Below, one piece after another: positions 50,361 to 59,013 of a stretch of DNA of 64,000 nt; position 1 is the first letter of the stretch, and each line of letters opens with the position of its first letter. The notes beneath the pieces are model-generated. The model was not told the origin of the DNA and made no database searches. It saw only the letters and a list, made by a program, of their open reading frames with translations. Origin of the DNA: Azospirillum sp. B4 (GTDB lineage Bacteria; Pseudomonadota; Alphaproteobacteria; Azospirillales; Azospirillaceae); contig NZ_BACU01000527.1 in assembly GCF_000333275.1 (NCBI RefSeq), forward strand, positions 62,001 through 126,000, written 5' to 3'. A program made the translations under genes and the position numbers.

Positions 50361-51647
50361 ATGCGGCGAGAGTGGTTGGTCTTGGCGGCGGTGTCGTTGA
50401 GCTTCTTTTTCCTCAACGCCGCGACGTTCGCCTCGCTGGGCGTGGTGCTCTACACCATGGTCGGCGAATTGCACTGGTCCTTCAAGGCGGCCGGTTTCAG
50501 CTTTTCCCTGCTGGGCATCGCCTGCGGCTTGTCCAGCGTCTTCCCCACCACGCTGATGAAGCGCATCGGCCCCCGCTACACCATGGCGCTGGGCGGTGTC
50601 GTGCTGGTGGCGGCCTACATGCTGGCCTCATACACCCACGGCCTGCTGGCGTTCTACGCGGCCATGCTGCTGCTGGGCCTGGGTTATTCGCTGACCGGCA
50701 ACGTGCCGGCCATCTATGCCATCGCTTGTTGGTTCCCGCGCCGTTCGGCCCGCATGATCGGGCTGTACCTGATGATTGGCGCCTTTGGTGGCGTGGTGGG
50801 CCCGCCGCTGGCCCGCGCCATCGTTTCCTTCAGTTCCGACTGGCGTGTCTATTGGATGGAAATGGCCGGCGTGGCCGTGGCCGTCACCGTGGTCAACCTG
50901 CTGTGCCTGCGCGACCGCGCCATCGAGGCCGACGCCCCAGTGGGGGACTGTGCGGGGGACTCTGCGGGAGACGCCGCCGCCAGCCCGGCGGAGGCGACGG
51001 CCACCGGCTGGACCTACCGCACCGCCATCGCCACACCGCAGTTCCTGGCCGTCGCCGCTTCCATGACCATGACCATGGCCTGCGTCACCACCATCAACAG
51101 CGTGGCGCTGAACCACCTGGGCATCCTGGGCGTGGCGCCCGACACGGCGGCCTTCGCCCTGGCCGCCATGGCCCTGGTCATGACGGTGGCCAAGGGGGTG
51201 GCCGGCCCCTTGTGCGAGATCATGTCCACCCGGCGGCTGCTGGTGGTCGGCCTGGCATTGCAGGTGGTGGGTATCGCCCTGTTCGCCCATGCCGGCACGA
51301 TGATCGGCATTGGCGCCTTCGCGCTGGCTTTCGGCATCGGCTGGGGCTTGGCCTATCTGGCCGCCAGCGTCCTGCTGCTGGAGTATTTCGGCAAGGACAT
51401 CGGGTCGCAGGTGTTGGGCATGGTGTGGACCATCACCACCGTGGCGGCGGCGGGGCCGGTGGCGGCCGGCGCCATTGCCGACCAGATCGGCACCTTCGCC
51501 CCCATCTTCTACCTCTATGCCGTGCTGATGGTGGCGGCCATCGTGCCCCTGGCGATGCTGGGACGGCCGATGCTGAGTGGTGCCGGCCCTTTCGTCCGGC
51601 GCGGCCCGGAGGCCGAAGGCGTGGTGCCGCAGGCGCAGGCGAGCTGA
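50361..51647 (+). CDS. MFS transporter
   Basis: A 428-residue protein with twelve predicted helices; GGGAG precedes ATG 50361. It resembles oxalate/formate-antiporter-like (OFA) or monocarboxylate MFS members (N-terminal WSFKAAGFSFSLLG, IACWFPRRSARMIGLYL). A hydrophilic central loop (about 190-215) contains repeated AGD units. It probably imports the region D substrate or exchanges it for a carboxylate. Confidence 0.9.
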   Translation: MRREWLVLAAVSLSFFFLNAATFASLGVVLYTMVGELHWSFKAAGFSFSLLGIACGLSSVFPTTLMKRIGPRYTMALGGVVLVAAYMLASYTHGLLAFYAAMLLLGLGYSLTGNVPAIYAIACWFPRRSARMIGLYLMIGAFGGVVGPPLARAIVSFSSDWRVYWMEMAGVAVAVTVVNLLCLRDRAIEADAPVGDCAGDSAGDAAASPAEATATGWTYRTAIATPQFLAVAASMTMTMACVTTINSVALNHLGILGVAPDTAAFALAAMALVMTVAKGVAGPLCEIMSTRRLLVVGLALQVVGIALFAHAGTMIGIGAFALAFGIGWGLAYLAASVLLLEYFGKDIGSQVLGMVWTITTVAAAGPVAAGAIADQIGTFAPIFYLYAVLMVAAIVPLAMLGRPMLSGAGPFVRRGPEAEGVVPQAQAS

Positions 51648-51684
51648 ACGCGTTCAAAGAATAAAAATATCAAATGGGGCGATC

Positions 51685-51721
51685 AGGGCGCCATCCGCAG
51701 GGTATCTGCGGGTGGCGCCCT
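51685..51721. terminator. Strong hairpin after MFS gene
   Basis: AGGGCGCCA-x-CCGCAG pairs with CTGCGG-x-TGGCGCCCT around a 5-base loop, 38 bases after the MFS stop. No T-run follows, so termination may depend on other factors; the leading AAAAATAT gives a T-rich tail only for the opposite strand. Confidence 0.5.
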
Positions 51722-51896
51722 CATGCCTTCCCGGACAAGATGAATAATGGGCTTTGGCAGGGGTGATGGTGGGCATGGGGAATGGTGAATTCAGGCAATT
51801 TCCCGGGCGTCCTATAACAAGAATACTTTACCGGATGCCCGCATGCTTGCCCCCAAGACGATGCACATCGTCATCTACCAAGAATGGGGGTCGGGC

Positions 51897-54203
51897 ATGT
51901 TGAGAGATATGAAGCTGCGGTATTGGCAGGGCGCGCTGGCGGCGGCGATGATGACGGCCGCGTCCGCCTACGCTCAGACCCCACCCGCGCCAGTGGACGC
52001 CCCGGCGGGCGCCGCCAGCGACGCCGACCTGGACGCGCTGGAACCGATCATCGTCACGGCGGAAAAGCGCCAGGTGGACCTGCAGAAGGCCGCCCTGTCC
52101 GTCACCGCCATCTCCGCCGACGCGCTGGAGAAGGGCAACGTCACCGGGCCGCTGGGTCTGAACGGTTATGTCCCCGGCCTGCAGATCACCCCCAGCGGCG
52201 GGGCGGAGGTCATCGTCTCCATCCGCGGCGTGGGTTCGCAGACGCCGGAGAACTTCTTCACCCAGCCGGGCGTGTCCTTCCATATCGACAACGTCTACAT
52301 CCCCAACAACATCGCCCTGAACCTGGGCTTCCTGGACGTCGACCATGTCGAGGTGCTGCGCGGGCCGCAGGGCACCGTGTTCGGCCAGAGCTCCACCGGC
52401 GGCGCCATCAATGTGATCAGCAAGCAGCCGGAACTGGGCAAGCTGGGGGGCGACGTCACCGCCACCTTCGGCAACTACAGCTACGCCATGGGCAAGGCCG
52501 CGCTGAACGTGCCGGTAGGCGACACCGCCGCCATCCGCGCCGTGGTGCAGAAGACCAGCCACGACGGCTATTCCACCGCCACCGGGGTGGCCGGCGGTTA
52601 TGCCCTGGATGACGCCAACAACGTCAATTACAAGCTGTCCGGCCTGTGGCAGCCCACCGACAACCTGACCGTCACCCTGACGGGCCAGCATTTCGACGAC
52701 GACCACCACGGCTCCGCCCTGAAGGCGCTGGACGATCCCAACCCCGATCCGCGCCAGGTGACCCAGGATTATCCGGCCAAGTTCAAGCTGGCCATGGATG
52801 TCGATACGCTGACGGTCAACTATTCGCTGCCGTTCGGCAACCTGAAGTCCATCAGCAGCTACCAGTACATGGACGCCAAGCAATCTTTCGACAGCGACCG
52901 CAGCACCGTGGCGCTATTCGGCGGCTATGACACCGTGGCCGCCTGGAACACCAAGAGCCGCGCGCTGATGGAGGAGGTGACGCTGAGCTCCAACCCCGGC
53001 ACGGACCTGGACTGGATCGCCGGCGTCTTCTACATGCACAGCCATAGCAGCCAGTACGTGGTGGAGTACAAGGGCACCGACGGCAGCGACCCGACACCGG
53101 TGCTGCCCACCAGCACCTCGCCCTCCGCCATCCCCAGCAACCTCAGCTATGAGAACCTGTCCTCGGTCGACCGCGACAGCGTGGCGCCCTTCATCCAGGG
53201 CACCTATCACCTGAGCGACCGGCTGCGCCTCACCGGCGGCGTCCGCTATAACGTCGACCAATATGACGGCTGGGGCTCCGACTACTACGGCACGCCCTCG
53301 CCCCGCTCCACCAACGTCTACGCCCTGACCGGCAAGGCCGAGACCGACTTCGACCTGACGCCGGACAACATGGTCTATGCCAGCTGGTCGCGCGGCTATA
53401 AGCCCGGTGGCATCAACACCGGGACCAGCAGCGCCATGGTCGTCTCCGGCAGTTACCAGAAGGAGACGGTGGACAGCTTCGAGCTGGGGTCCAAGAACCG
53501 CTTCCTGGCCAACCACCTGAACGTCAACCTGTCGGCCTTCTACTCCAAATATAAGAACATGCAGTACATCGAGGAGGATCCGGTGCCCTACAGCGGCGGT
53601 ATCGGCAACATCCCCCAGGTGAACATGTGGGGTGCGGAGGTCGAAGCCAAGTACCGCCTGCTGGACAACCGCCTGGAACTGGGCGCCAACCTGACCCTTA
53701 TGGATGGCGAGATTCCCGACAGCTATTCGGCGTTGGACCGGCGCCTGGCCGATGCCGCCGCCGCCAAGGCCGTGGCCGCCGGCGTGACATATCCCTGGAG
53801 TGCGCAGTGGTTCGCCATCCGCGCCGCCCAGTCCATCAACGTGAAGGGCAACACCCCGCCCGACATGCCGGGCGCCGCCGGCGGCGTCAACGCCAGCTGG
53901 CAGCAAACCCTGGGCAATTACGGTACGCTGGTGTCGCGGGCCGAAGTGCTGTTCCGCAGCGATTATGAGGCGCGGGTGTTCAACGAGGCCGGGGTGGACC
54001 ATGTGCCGTCGTACAGCCAAGTGAACCTGTTCTTCGAATACACCCCGCAAAGCGGGCCGTGGCGGGCCACCTTCACCGTCACCAACCTGCTGGACCGGGC
54101 CGGCATCGCGGGCCGCTACACCGACCCTTACGGCAGCGGCGTGGTCAGCAACCAGTACATTCCGCCGCGCCAGATGCTGTTCAGCGTCAATTACTCGTTC
54201 TAA
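51897..54203 (+). CDS. TonB-dependent outer-membrane receptor
   Basis: A 768-residue protein from ATG 51897 (GGGGG upstream; ATG 51909 and 51843 are alternatives). A signal peptide ends SAYAQT, followed by TonB-box-like PIIVTAEKR, plug motif VEVLRGPQGTVFGQSS, and a barrel ending in SVNYSF. It is the outer-membrane entry for the region D substrate by position, directly upstream of the coupled RutA-TauD-RutB-like genes with an 18-base gap. Confidence 0.95.
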   Translation: MLRDMKLRYWQGALAAAMMTAASAYAQTPPAPVDAPAGAASDADLDALEPIIVTAEKRQVDLQKAALSVTAISADALEKGNVTGPLGLNGYVPGLQITPSGGAEVIVSIRGVGSQTPENFFTQPGVSFHIDNVYIPNNIALNLGFLDVDHVEVLRGPQGTVFGQSSTGGAINVISKQPELGKLGGDVTATFGNYSYAMGKAALNVPVGDTAAIRAVVQKTSHDGYSTATGVAGGYALDDANNVNYKLSGLWQPTDNLTVTLTGQHFDDDHHGSALKALDDPNPDPRQVTQDYPAKFKLAMDVDTLTVNYSLPFGNLKSISSYQYMDAKQSFDSDRSTVALFGGYDTVAAWNTKSRALMEEVTLSSNPGTDLDWIAGVFYMHSHSSQYVVEYKGTDGSDPTPVLPTSTSPSAIPSNLSYENLSSVDRDSVAPFIQGTYHLSDRLRLTGGVRYNVDQYDGWGSDYYGTPSPRSTNVYALTGKAETDFDLTPDNMVYASWSRGYKPGGINTGTSSAMVVSGSYQKETVDSFELGSKNRFLANHLNVNLSAFYSKYKNMQYIEEDPVPYSGGIGNIPQVNMWGAEVEAKYRLLDNRLELGANLTLMDGEIPDSYSALDRRLADAAAAKAVAAGVTYPWSAQWFAIRAAQSINVKGNTPPDMPGAAGGVNASWQQTLGNYGTLVSRAEVLFRSDYEARVFNEAGVDHVPSYSQVNLFFEYTPQSGPWRATFTVTNLLDRAGIAGRYTDPYGSGVVSNQYIPPRQMLFSVNYSF

Positions 54204-54221
54204 GGGAGGCCTGGTTCCATC

Positions 54222-55331
54222 ATGACGCAGACGATCGACCTGAAGCGCGCGCCCTTGCCCTCCGACGCGGGGGGCAAGGACCTGGGCATCTTCCTGCCCA
54301 TCGCCAACGGCGGCTGGATCCTGTCCTCCTCCGCGCCCCCCATCGATGGCTCCTACGCCTATAACCGTCAGGTGGCCCAGCTGGCCGATGGTGCGGGCTA
54401 TGACTTCATCATGGCCATGGCCAAGTGGCGCGGCTACGGCGGCACCACCGAGCATTGGCGCTACGCCATGGAAAGCCAGATGATGATGGCGGGCCTGGCG
54501 GAGGTGACGAAGGAGGTCAAGGTGTGGGCCACGGTCCACACCCTGCTGCAGAACCCGGCCGTCACCGCCAAGATGATCATGACCCTGGACCACATCAGCC
54601 AGGGCCGCGCCGGCCTGAACGTCGTCAACGGCTCCTACAAGGGCGAGTTCGAGCAGATGGGCGCCTGGCGGGACGAGCTGGACCACGACGAGCGCTATAC
54701 CTTCGCCGAGGAGTGGGTGCACGCCATCAAGCGGCTGTGGACCGAGGACACGGTCGATTACCAGGGCAAGTACGTGACCCTGACGGACTGCCAGTCCGAC
54801 CCCAAGCCCTTCTCCCGTCCCTTCCTGGTCTGCGCCGGGTCCAGCAAGCGGGGCATGGCCTTCACCATCAACGAGATGGACGCCATCTTCCTGTCCGGTT
54901 CCAGCAAGGAAGAACTGGCCAAGAACAGCGGCATGGCCAAGGCCATGGCGAAAGAGGCCGGGCGCACCATCAAGACCTACTCCATGATGACCCTGGTGCT
55001 GGGCGACACGGATGCGGAGGCCGAGGCACTGGCGGCGAAGTACGTCGAGGGCTTCGACGAGGGCGCCTGGCGCGGCATGATGAAGGCCTACGGCTTCCTG
55101 GATGTGGAGATCGGCCGCCAGAACGACTTCACCACCAAGGCCAAGTCCGGCTTCATGTCCAGCCACCTGATGGGCGCGCCCAAGACGATCGCGGCCAAGC
55201 TGATCGACATGCTGGGTGGCTGCGACCTGGATGGCATGATGCTGATCTTCCCCGACTACATCACCGGTGTGCCGCGCTTCGCCCAAGAGGTGCTGCCGGC
55301 CATCCGTGAGGCCTTTCCCGCTAAGGTGTGA
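54222..55331 (+). CDS. RutA-like flavin-dependent monooxygenase (LLM/bacterial luciferase family)
   Basis: A 369-residue protein with GGGAGG upstream. Its layout follows RutA: FLPIANGGWILSSSAP, MAKWRGYGGTTEHW, DHISQGRAGLNVVNG, EQMGAW and PKPFSRPFLVCAGSS. E. coli RutA cleaves uracil with a flavin peroxide/N5-oxide; relatives attack dibenzothiophene sulfone and amide bonds. FMNH2 would come from a reductase such as the RutF-like protein at 11022. It is followed by a TauD and a RutB-like gene without rutC-E neighbours, so the ring substrate may differ from uracil. Confidence 0.88.
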   Translation: MTQTIDLKRAPLPSDAGGKDLGIFLPIANGGWILSSSAPPIDGSYAYNRQVAQLADGAGYDFIMAMAKWRGYGGTTEHWRYAMESQMMMAGLAEVTKEVKVWATVHTLLQNPAVTAKMIMTLDHISQGRAGLNVVNGSYKGEFEQMGAWRDELDHDERYTFAEEWVHAIKRLWTEDTVDYQGKYVTLTDCQSDPKPFSRPFLVCAGSSKRGMAFTINEMDAIFLSGSSKEELAKNSGMAKAMAKEAGRTIKTYSMMTLVLGDTDAEAEALAAKYVEGFDEGAWRGMMKAYGFLDVEIGRQNDFTTKAKSGFMSSHLMGAPKTIAAKLIDMLGGCDLDGMMLIFPDYITGVPRFAQEVLPAIREAFPAKV

Positions 55332-55335
55332 CGCC

Positions 55336-56166
55336 ATGGACAACAGCATCCGCGAGTATCAGAGCTTCCGGATCAAGCCCAGCGCCGTGGCGCTGGGGGC
55401 GGAACTGCTGGGCATCGACCTGTCGCAGCCGCTGACCGACCTGCAGGTGGCGGAGGTGAAGGACGCCTTCGCCCGCCATCAGGTGATCTTCTTCCGCGAC
55501 CAGCAGGCGCTGACGCATGAGGCGCACAAGGCCTTTGGCCGGCACTTTGGCCGGCTGGCCATCCATTCCGCCGTGGCCGGCATCGACGGCCATCCGGAGA
55601 TCGTGGCCATCCACGCGGACGCCAATTCCAAATACGTGGCGGGGGAGAACTGGCACTCCGACCTCAGCTGTGACGCGGAGCCGCCGCTGGGCAGCATCCT
55701 CTACATCCACACCCTGCCGCCGGTGGGGGGCGACACCTGCTTCTCCAGCATGGTTGCCGCCTATGACGCGCTGTCGGACCGCATGAAGGCCTACCTGGAC
55801 GGGTTGACGGCGGTGCACGACGCCAACCCCGTCTACCACGCGCTGTTCAAGGACTACGACAAGCGCTACCCCTGCAATAGCCACCCGGTGGTGCGCACCC
55901 ATCCGGTGACGGGGCGCAAGTGCCTGTTCGTGAACTCCTCCTACACCACCCGCATCGAGGGCGTGCCGGAGGAGGAGAGCAAGGCCATCCTTGCCATGCT
56001 GTTCGACCACGTGAAGAATCCGAATTTCCAGATCCGCTTCCGCTGGGAACCCCATTCGGTGGCGTTCTGGGACAACCGGGCGGTGCAGCACCTGGCGGTG
56101 TGGGACTATTTCCCCAACGTCCGCTCCGGCTTCCGTGTCACCATTGCCGGGGACAAGCCCTACTGA
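55336..56166 (+). CDS. TauD/TfdA-family 2-oxoglutarate-dependent dioxygenase
   Basis: A 276-residue protein starting 4 bases after the RutA-like stop. The iron ligands are HSD in NWHSDLS and the distal His in RAVQHLAVWDY; Arg in SGFRVT should bind 2-oxoglutarate. The N-terminal region LGAELLGIDLSQPL is typical. Family members hydroxylate next to a leaving group (sulfonate, phenoxy, amine). Its stop shares one base with the next ATG (TGATG). Confidence 0.93.
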   Translation: MDNSIREYQSFRIKPSAVALGAELLGIDLSQPLTDLQVAEVKDAFARHQVIFFRDQQALTHEAHKAFGRHFGRLAIHSAVAGIDGHPEIVAIHADANSKYVAGENWHSDLSCDAEPPLGSILYIHTLPPVGGDTCFSSMVAAYDALSDRMKAYLDGLTAVHDANPVYHALFKDYDKRYPCNSHPVVRTHPVTGRKCLFVNSSYTTRIEGVPEEESKAILAMLFDHVKNPNFQIRFRWEPHSVAFWDNRAVQHLAVWDYFPNVRSGFRVTIAGDKPY

Positions 56167-56867
56167 TGCCGACGATACTGAAAGAGGGCGTCCAAACTGG
56201 GGCCGTGACCGTCAGCCTGACCCTGGACCCGCCGGTGCCGGCCGCCACCCTGGCGCCCATGATACGGCCAGGCCGCACGGCTCTGCTGATTATCGACCCG
56301 CAGGTGGATTTCATCGCGCCGGAAGGCGCCATCGGCCAGGCCGGCGTGGATCTGGGCGTGGTGGAGCCGACCTTGGACCGCATCCGTCCATTGCTGGACG
56401 CCGCCCGCGCCGCCGGCGTGCCGCCGGTGTTCATCCGTGTCATCACCCGGCCCGACACCGATGGTGCCGCGCTGAAGGCCCTCTATGAACGGCGCGGCTG
56501 GCCGGCGGAGGCGGTAGGCATCTGTCGCGCCGGCACGCCAGGCGCCGACTATCACGGCGTGGCGCCGGCGGCCGGCGAGATGGAGGTGGAGAAGGTGCTG
56601 TTCTCCGCCTTCGCCGGCACGACCTTCGAGGCGGACCTGAAGGCCCGGGGCATCGACACCCTGGTGGTCTGCGGCTTCACCACCGAATGCTGCGTCGACT
56701 GCACCGTCCGCGACGCCTTCCACCGCGATTTCAACGTCTTCATCGTGGCGGATGCCTGTGCCGCCTATGAACCGGCCCTGCACTGGGGTGCTTTGTACGC
56801 GCTGTCCAAGAACTGCGCCCTGTTGGTGGAAAGCGGGGATGTGGTCGCGGCGTGGGGCGGGGCTTAG
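56166..56867 (+). CDS. Isochorismatase-family cysteine amidohydrolase (RutB-like)
   Basis: A 233-residue protein. The catalytic triad of the family is present: Asp in LIIDPQVDF, Lys in EVEKVLFSAF and Cys in GFTTECCVDCTVRDA. Both length and the FAGTTFEADL segment are RutB-like (ureidoacrylate amidohydrolase), though related to other N-carbamoyl hydrolases. Coupled to TauD and RutA-like genes, it probably hydrolyses the oxidised ring-opened product with loss of carbamate. It converges with the next gene, overlapping its stop by 4 bases. Confidence 0.9.
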   Translation: MPTILKEGVQTGAVTVSLTLDPPVPAATLAPMIRPGRTALLIIDPQVDFIAPEGAIGQAGVDLGVVEPTLDRIRPLLDAARAAGVPPVFIRVITRPDTDGAALKALYERRGWPAEAVGICRAGTPGADYHGVAPAAGEMEVEKVLFSAFAGTTFEADLKARGIDTLVVCGFTTECCVDCTVRDAFHRDFNVFIVADACAAYEPALHWGALYALSKNCALLVESGDVVAAWGGA

Positions 56868-57271
56868 TTCCCGCCATAAGCTGACCGGCACTCCCCAACA
56901 TTGGCGCAGTTGACGGACTTCGGGCCCGCCACCGTGCCGGTGTTCAGGTCCTTGGGCCGGCTCAGGACGTCGCCGCGCGACACCACCGGCGGGGGAGGGG
57001 CGTAGATGCCCTTCAGGCGGGCGTATTCCTCATCATGGTAGGCCTTCACCTCCTCCGGCGTCGGCAGGAAGCTGGGTGTGATGATGATTTCCCCCACCAG
57101 CCCGCCATCATTGTTGGGTTGGGTGGCGGCGGGGCCGGTGGCCGCTGGGGCGGCCACTGGGGCGGCAGTAGGGGCTTGTGACGGTTGCTGAGCGCCGACC
57201 GTGGCCGGGAAAAGGACGGCCGCCAGCATCAGGGCGGAAAGGCCACCGCCCCTCCCCAGTCGCTTGGACAT
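56864..57271 (-). CDS. Small secreted protein of unknown function
   Basis: A 135-residue protein with a signal peptide (about 1-27, ending TVGAQQ), then an Ala/Pro/Thr-rich linker and a C-terminal part with Pro-rich PPPPVVSRGD and two cysteines (CANVGEC). No family was recognised. It ends on the RutB-like stop codon (4-base overlap). It likely forms an operon with the PadR/HAAS genes upstream, which end 27 bases before its start. Confidence 0.65.
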   Translation of the reverse strand: MSKRLGRGGGLSALMLAAVLFPATVGAQQPSQAPTAAPVAAPAATGPAATQPNNDGGLVGEIIITPSFLPTPEEVKAYHDEEYARLKGIYAPPPPVVSRGDVLSRPKDLNTGTVAGPKSVNCANVGECRSAYGGN

Positions 57272-57297
57272 CTTATGATTCCTTGACGTGTGTGGCG

Positions 57298-58047
57298 TCA
57301 GCCGTGGACCAGCGGGCCGCCCGGTTCATCCTCCGGTCCCAGGCCGGAATACTGCACCACCGCCTTCCGCCAGACGTGCCAGGCGATATAGGGCGCCAGC
57401 GTCAGCAGCAGGTTGATGACGATATGGCGGACCGAGGTGTCCACGGTGGAGATGCCGAAGTTCACCCCCAGTTCCATCGGGCTGCCGTGGCCGTCGCCGC
57501 GGTTGAAGGACCAGGTCCCACAGGCGCCGGCGATGCCGATAACCAGCAGGGCGATGGTGGGCCACAGCGCCGTCATGCGCTGGCGTGTCGCCATGACGGC
57601 GAACAGGCCGCCCAGCGCCGGCGGCGCCAGCACACCGGTGGCATAGCGGACACCGTCGAAGGCGGTGTCGAACCACAGCGGCAACTCGGGATGGGCGCCC
57701 CACACCGGGCGGTGGGTCTCGATGATGGCCGCCAGGATGGCCACGGCCACGGCATAGGCCGCTAGCAGGCCCAGCACGGCGCCCAGGCCGTAGACCGCCC
57801 AGGGCGCGCGGGCGCTCCACGACAGGAAGTCGCCCCGTGCGACCATGGCCTGGACCAGGTCGTCCGCCCCGCCCAGGCGGCTCAGGGCGCGGGCGTCGGC
57901 CTCTTGCTCCGGCAGGCCGGCTGCCCTTTCCTCCTCCGCCAGGTCAGCGGCATGGTCGCGCAGTTCGGCGATATAACGGCCGGCGTGGCGGGGCGCGATG
58001 CCGGCGGTCAGCAGGCGTTCCCGCAAAACGGTGAAGCCGTCAAGCAT
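57298..58047 (-). CDS. HAAS/permease-prefix domain membrane protein
   Basis: A 249-residue protein. The N-terminal 70 residues are helical (RYIAELRDHAADLAEEE, then ADARALSRLGGADDLVQAM) and resemble HAAS/DUF1700 or permease-prefix domains; four hydrophobic helices follow (about 85-110, 135-155, 160-180, 210-230). Genes of this type usually lie next to PadR regulators, as here (8-base overlap). The pair commonly forms a sensor or transport regulatory unit. Confidence 0.8.
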   Translation of the reverse strand: MLDGFTVLRERLLTAGIAPRHAGRYIAELRDHAADLAEEERAAGLPEQEADARALSRLGGADDLVQAMVARGDFLSWSARAPWAVYGLGAVLGLLAAYAVAVAILAAIIETHRPVWGAHPELPLWFDTAFDGVRYATGVLAPPALGGLFAVMATRQRMTALWPTIALLVIGIAGACGTWSFNRGDGHGSPMELGVNFGISTVDTSVRHIVINLLLTLAPYIAWHVWRKAVVQYSGLGPEDEPGGPLVHG

Positions 58048-58381
58048 GTTGCGCCCCGCTGACCAGGATGCTCTGGATGGCGTCGGTCAGGCGCGACCAG
58101 TTGCCGGCCAGATCATCCAGCCGCTTGGCGCCGGCGGCGGTCAGCGCGTAATAGACACGGCTGCGGCCGTTCACGGTCTTGCGTGAGGATGACAGGGCGC
58201 CGTCCCGCTCCAGCGCATGCAACACCGGGTAGATGACGCCTTCGCCGAGCGCGATGGCCTCTTTGCTGCGTTCACGGATGGCCTGCACCAGCTCATACCC
58301 GTACATCTCCTTCTCCCGCACCAGGCGCAAGATCAGCAGTTCGGGCACGCCGCTCATGAAGTTGGAATTGTTCTCTGCCAT
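58040..58381 (-). CDS. PadR-family transcriptional regulator
   Basis: A 113-residue protein with the PadR winged helix: ELLILRLVREKEMYGYELVQAI, shortened here as LLILRLV and MYGYEL, GEGVIYPVLHALERDG, and SRVYYALTAAGA. It is the short (subfamily-2) form with one C-terminal helix. It overlaps the HAAS gene by 8 bases, and probably represses its own operon. Confidence 0.93.
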   Translation of the reverse strand: MAENNSNFMSGVPELLILRLVREKEMYGYELVQAIRERSKEAIALGEGVIYPVLHALERDGALSSSRKTVNGRSRVYYALTAAGAKRLDDLAGNWSRLTDAIQSILVSGAQHA

Positions 58382-58683
58382 GGGATGGGCTGGGGTTCAG
58401 GTTGTGGATGACGGGGGGCGTGCCGTCCAGGGCGCGGCGTGACACCAGCGGTCAGCAGGCATTTCTGCGAGGCCCCGCCACGTGTCAGGCACGCTCCTCT
58501 CCCGCAAGACGTCGCCTCATGCCTTGTGGTGCGATGCATAATGCCTAGCGCTGCAAGGTATGGCAAGGGCCTTGGGAGCGCGACGTCCGACAAAAACGTC
58601 AACTTTGCGGGGTTTCGGAAGTCCGTCGCCTCTAGGATTCAGATTGGCCGCGGGGGCTGCGGCTCCACCAGCAAGGGGCCATC
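58382..58683. other. Divergent intergenic region, PadR / PG-binding-like gene
   Basis: About 300 bases without a supported gene. CTTG and CAAG blocks around 58530-58560 form a loose inverted repeat near the likely PadR promoter. Nothing else was recognised. Confidence 0.35.
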
Positions 58684-58965
58684 ATGGTCCGTCGACGACT
58701 GATTCTCATCAATGGCACGGCCCAATCTTCGGACACCCGGGCGGACACCTTGCCGCCGGAGGTCGTTCTGGCGCTATGGCAGCGGTTGCAGGCTTTGGGA
58801 TACTGCGGCGGCCGTACCGAGCCCCCCGCCGCGGAGGATCTCGGTGACCCGATCGAGGCATTCCAGATCGACTACGGCCTTCCCGCGACGGGACTGCCCG
58901 ATGGGCCGACCCTGGTCTTGCTTTACAGGCTGGGACCCGCCGGTTTCGGAACGGCCCGGCTTTAG
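58684..58965 (+). CDS. Small peptidoglycan-binding-like domain protein
   Basis: A 93-residue protein with AAGGGG upstream. LWQRLQALGYCGG, DPIEAFQIDYGLPATGLPDGPTL (split: IEAFQIDYGLP and ATGLPDGPT) is the usual pattern of a PGBD-1 domain, in which a three-helix fold binds cell-wall peptides. No signal peptide is present, and no enzymatic domain is attached. It is 48 bases upstream of the 654-residue orphan gene and probably co-transcribed; a targeting or accessory role is possible. Confidence 0.7.
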   Translation: MVRRRLILINGTAQSSDTRADTLPPEVVLALWQRLQALGYCGGRTEPPAAEDLGDPIEAFQIDYGLPATGLPDGPTLVLLYRLGPAGFGTARL

Positions 58966-59013
58966 GCCCCCTCCTCGCCTCCCGGGTTCCCGTCAATTGG
59001 GGAAACAACGTTC

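Noticed and set aside
52914-55349. A very long minus-strand open frame (811 codons) opposite the TonB receptor and RutA-like genes
   Set aside because: It is His/Gly/Val-rich without any recognisable domain, and lies fully antisense to well-supported genes in GC-rich DNA, where such frames arise by codon bias.
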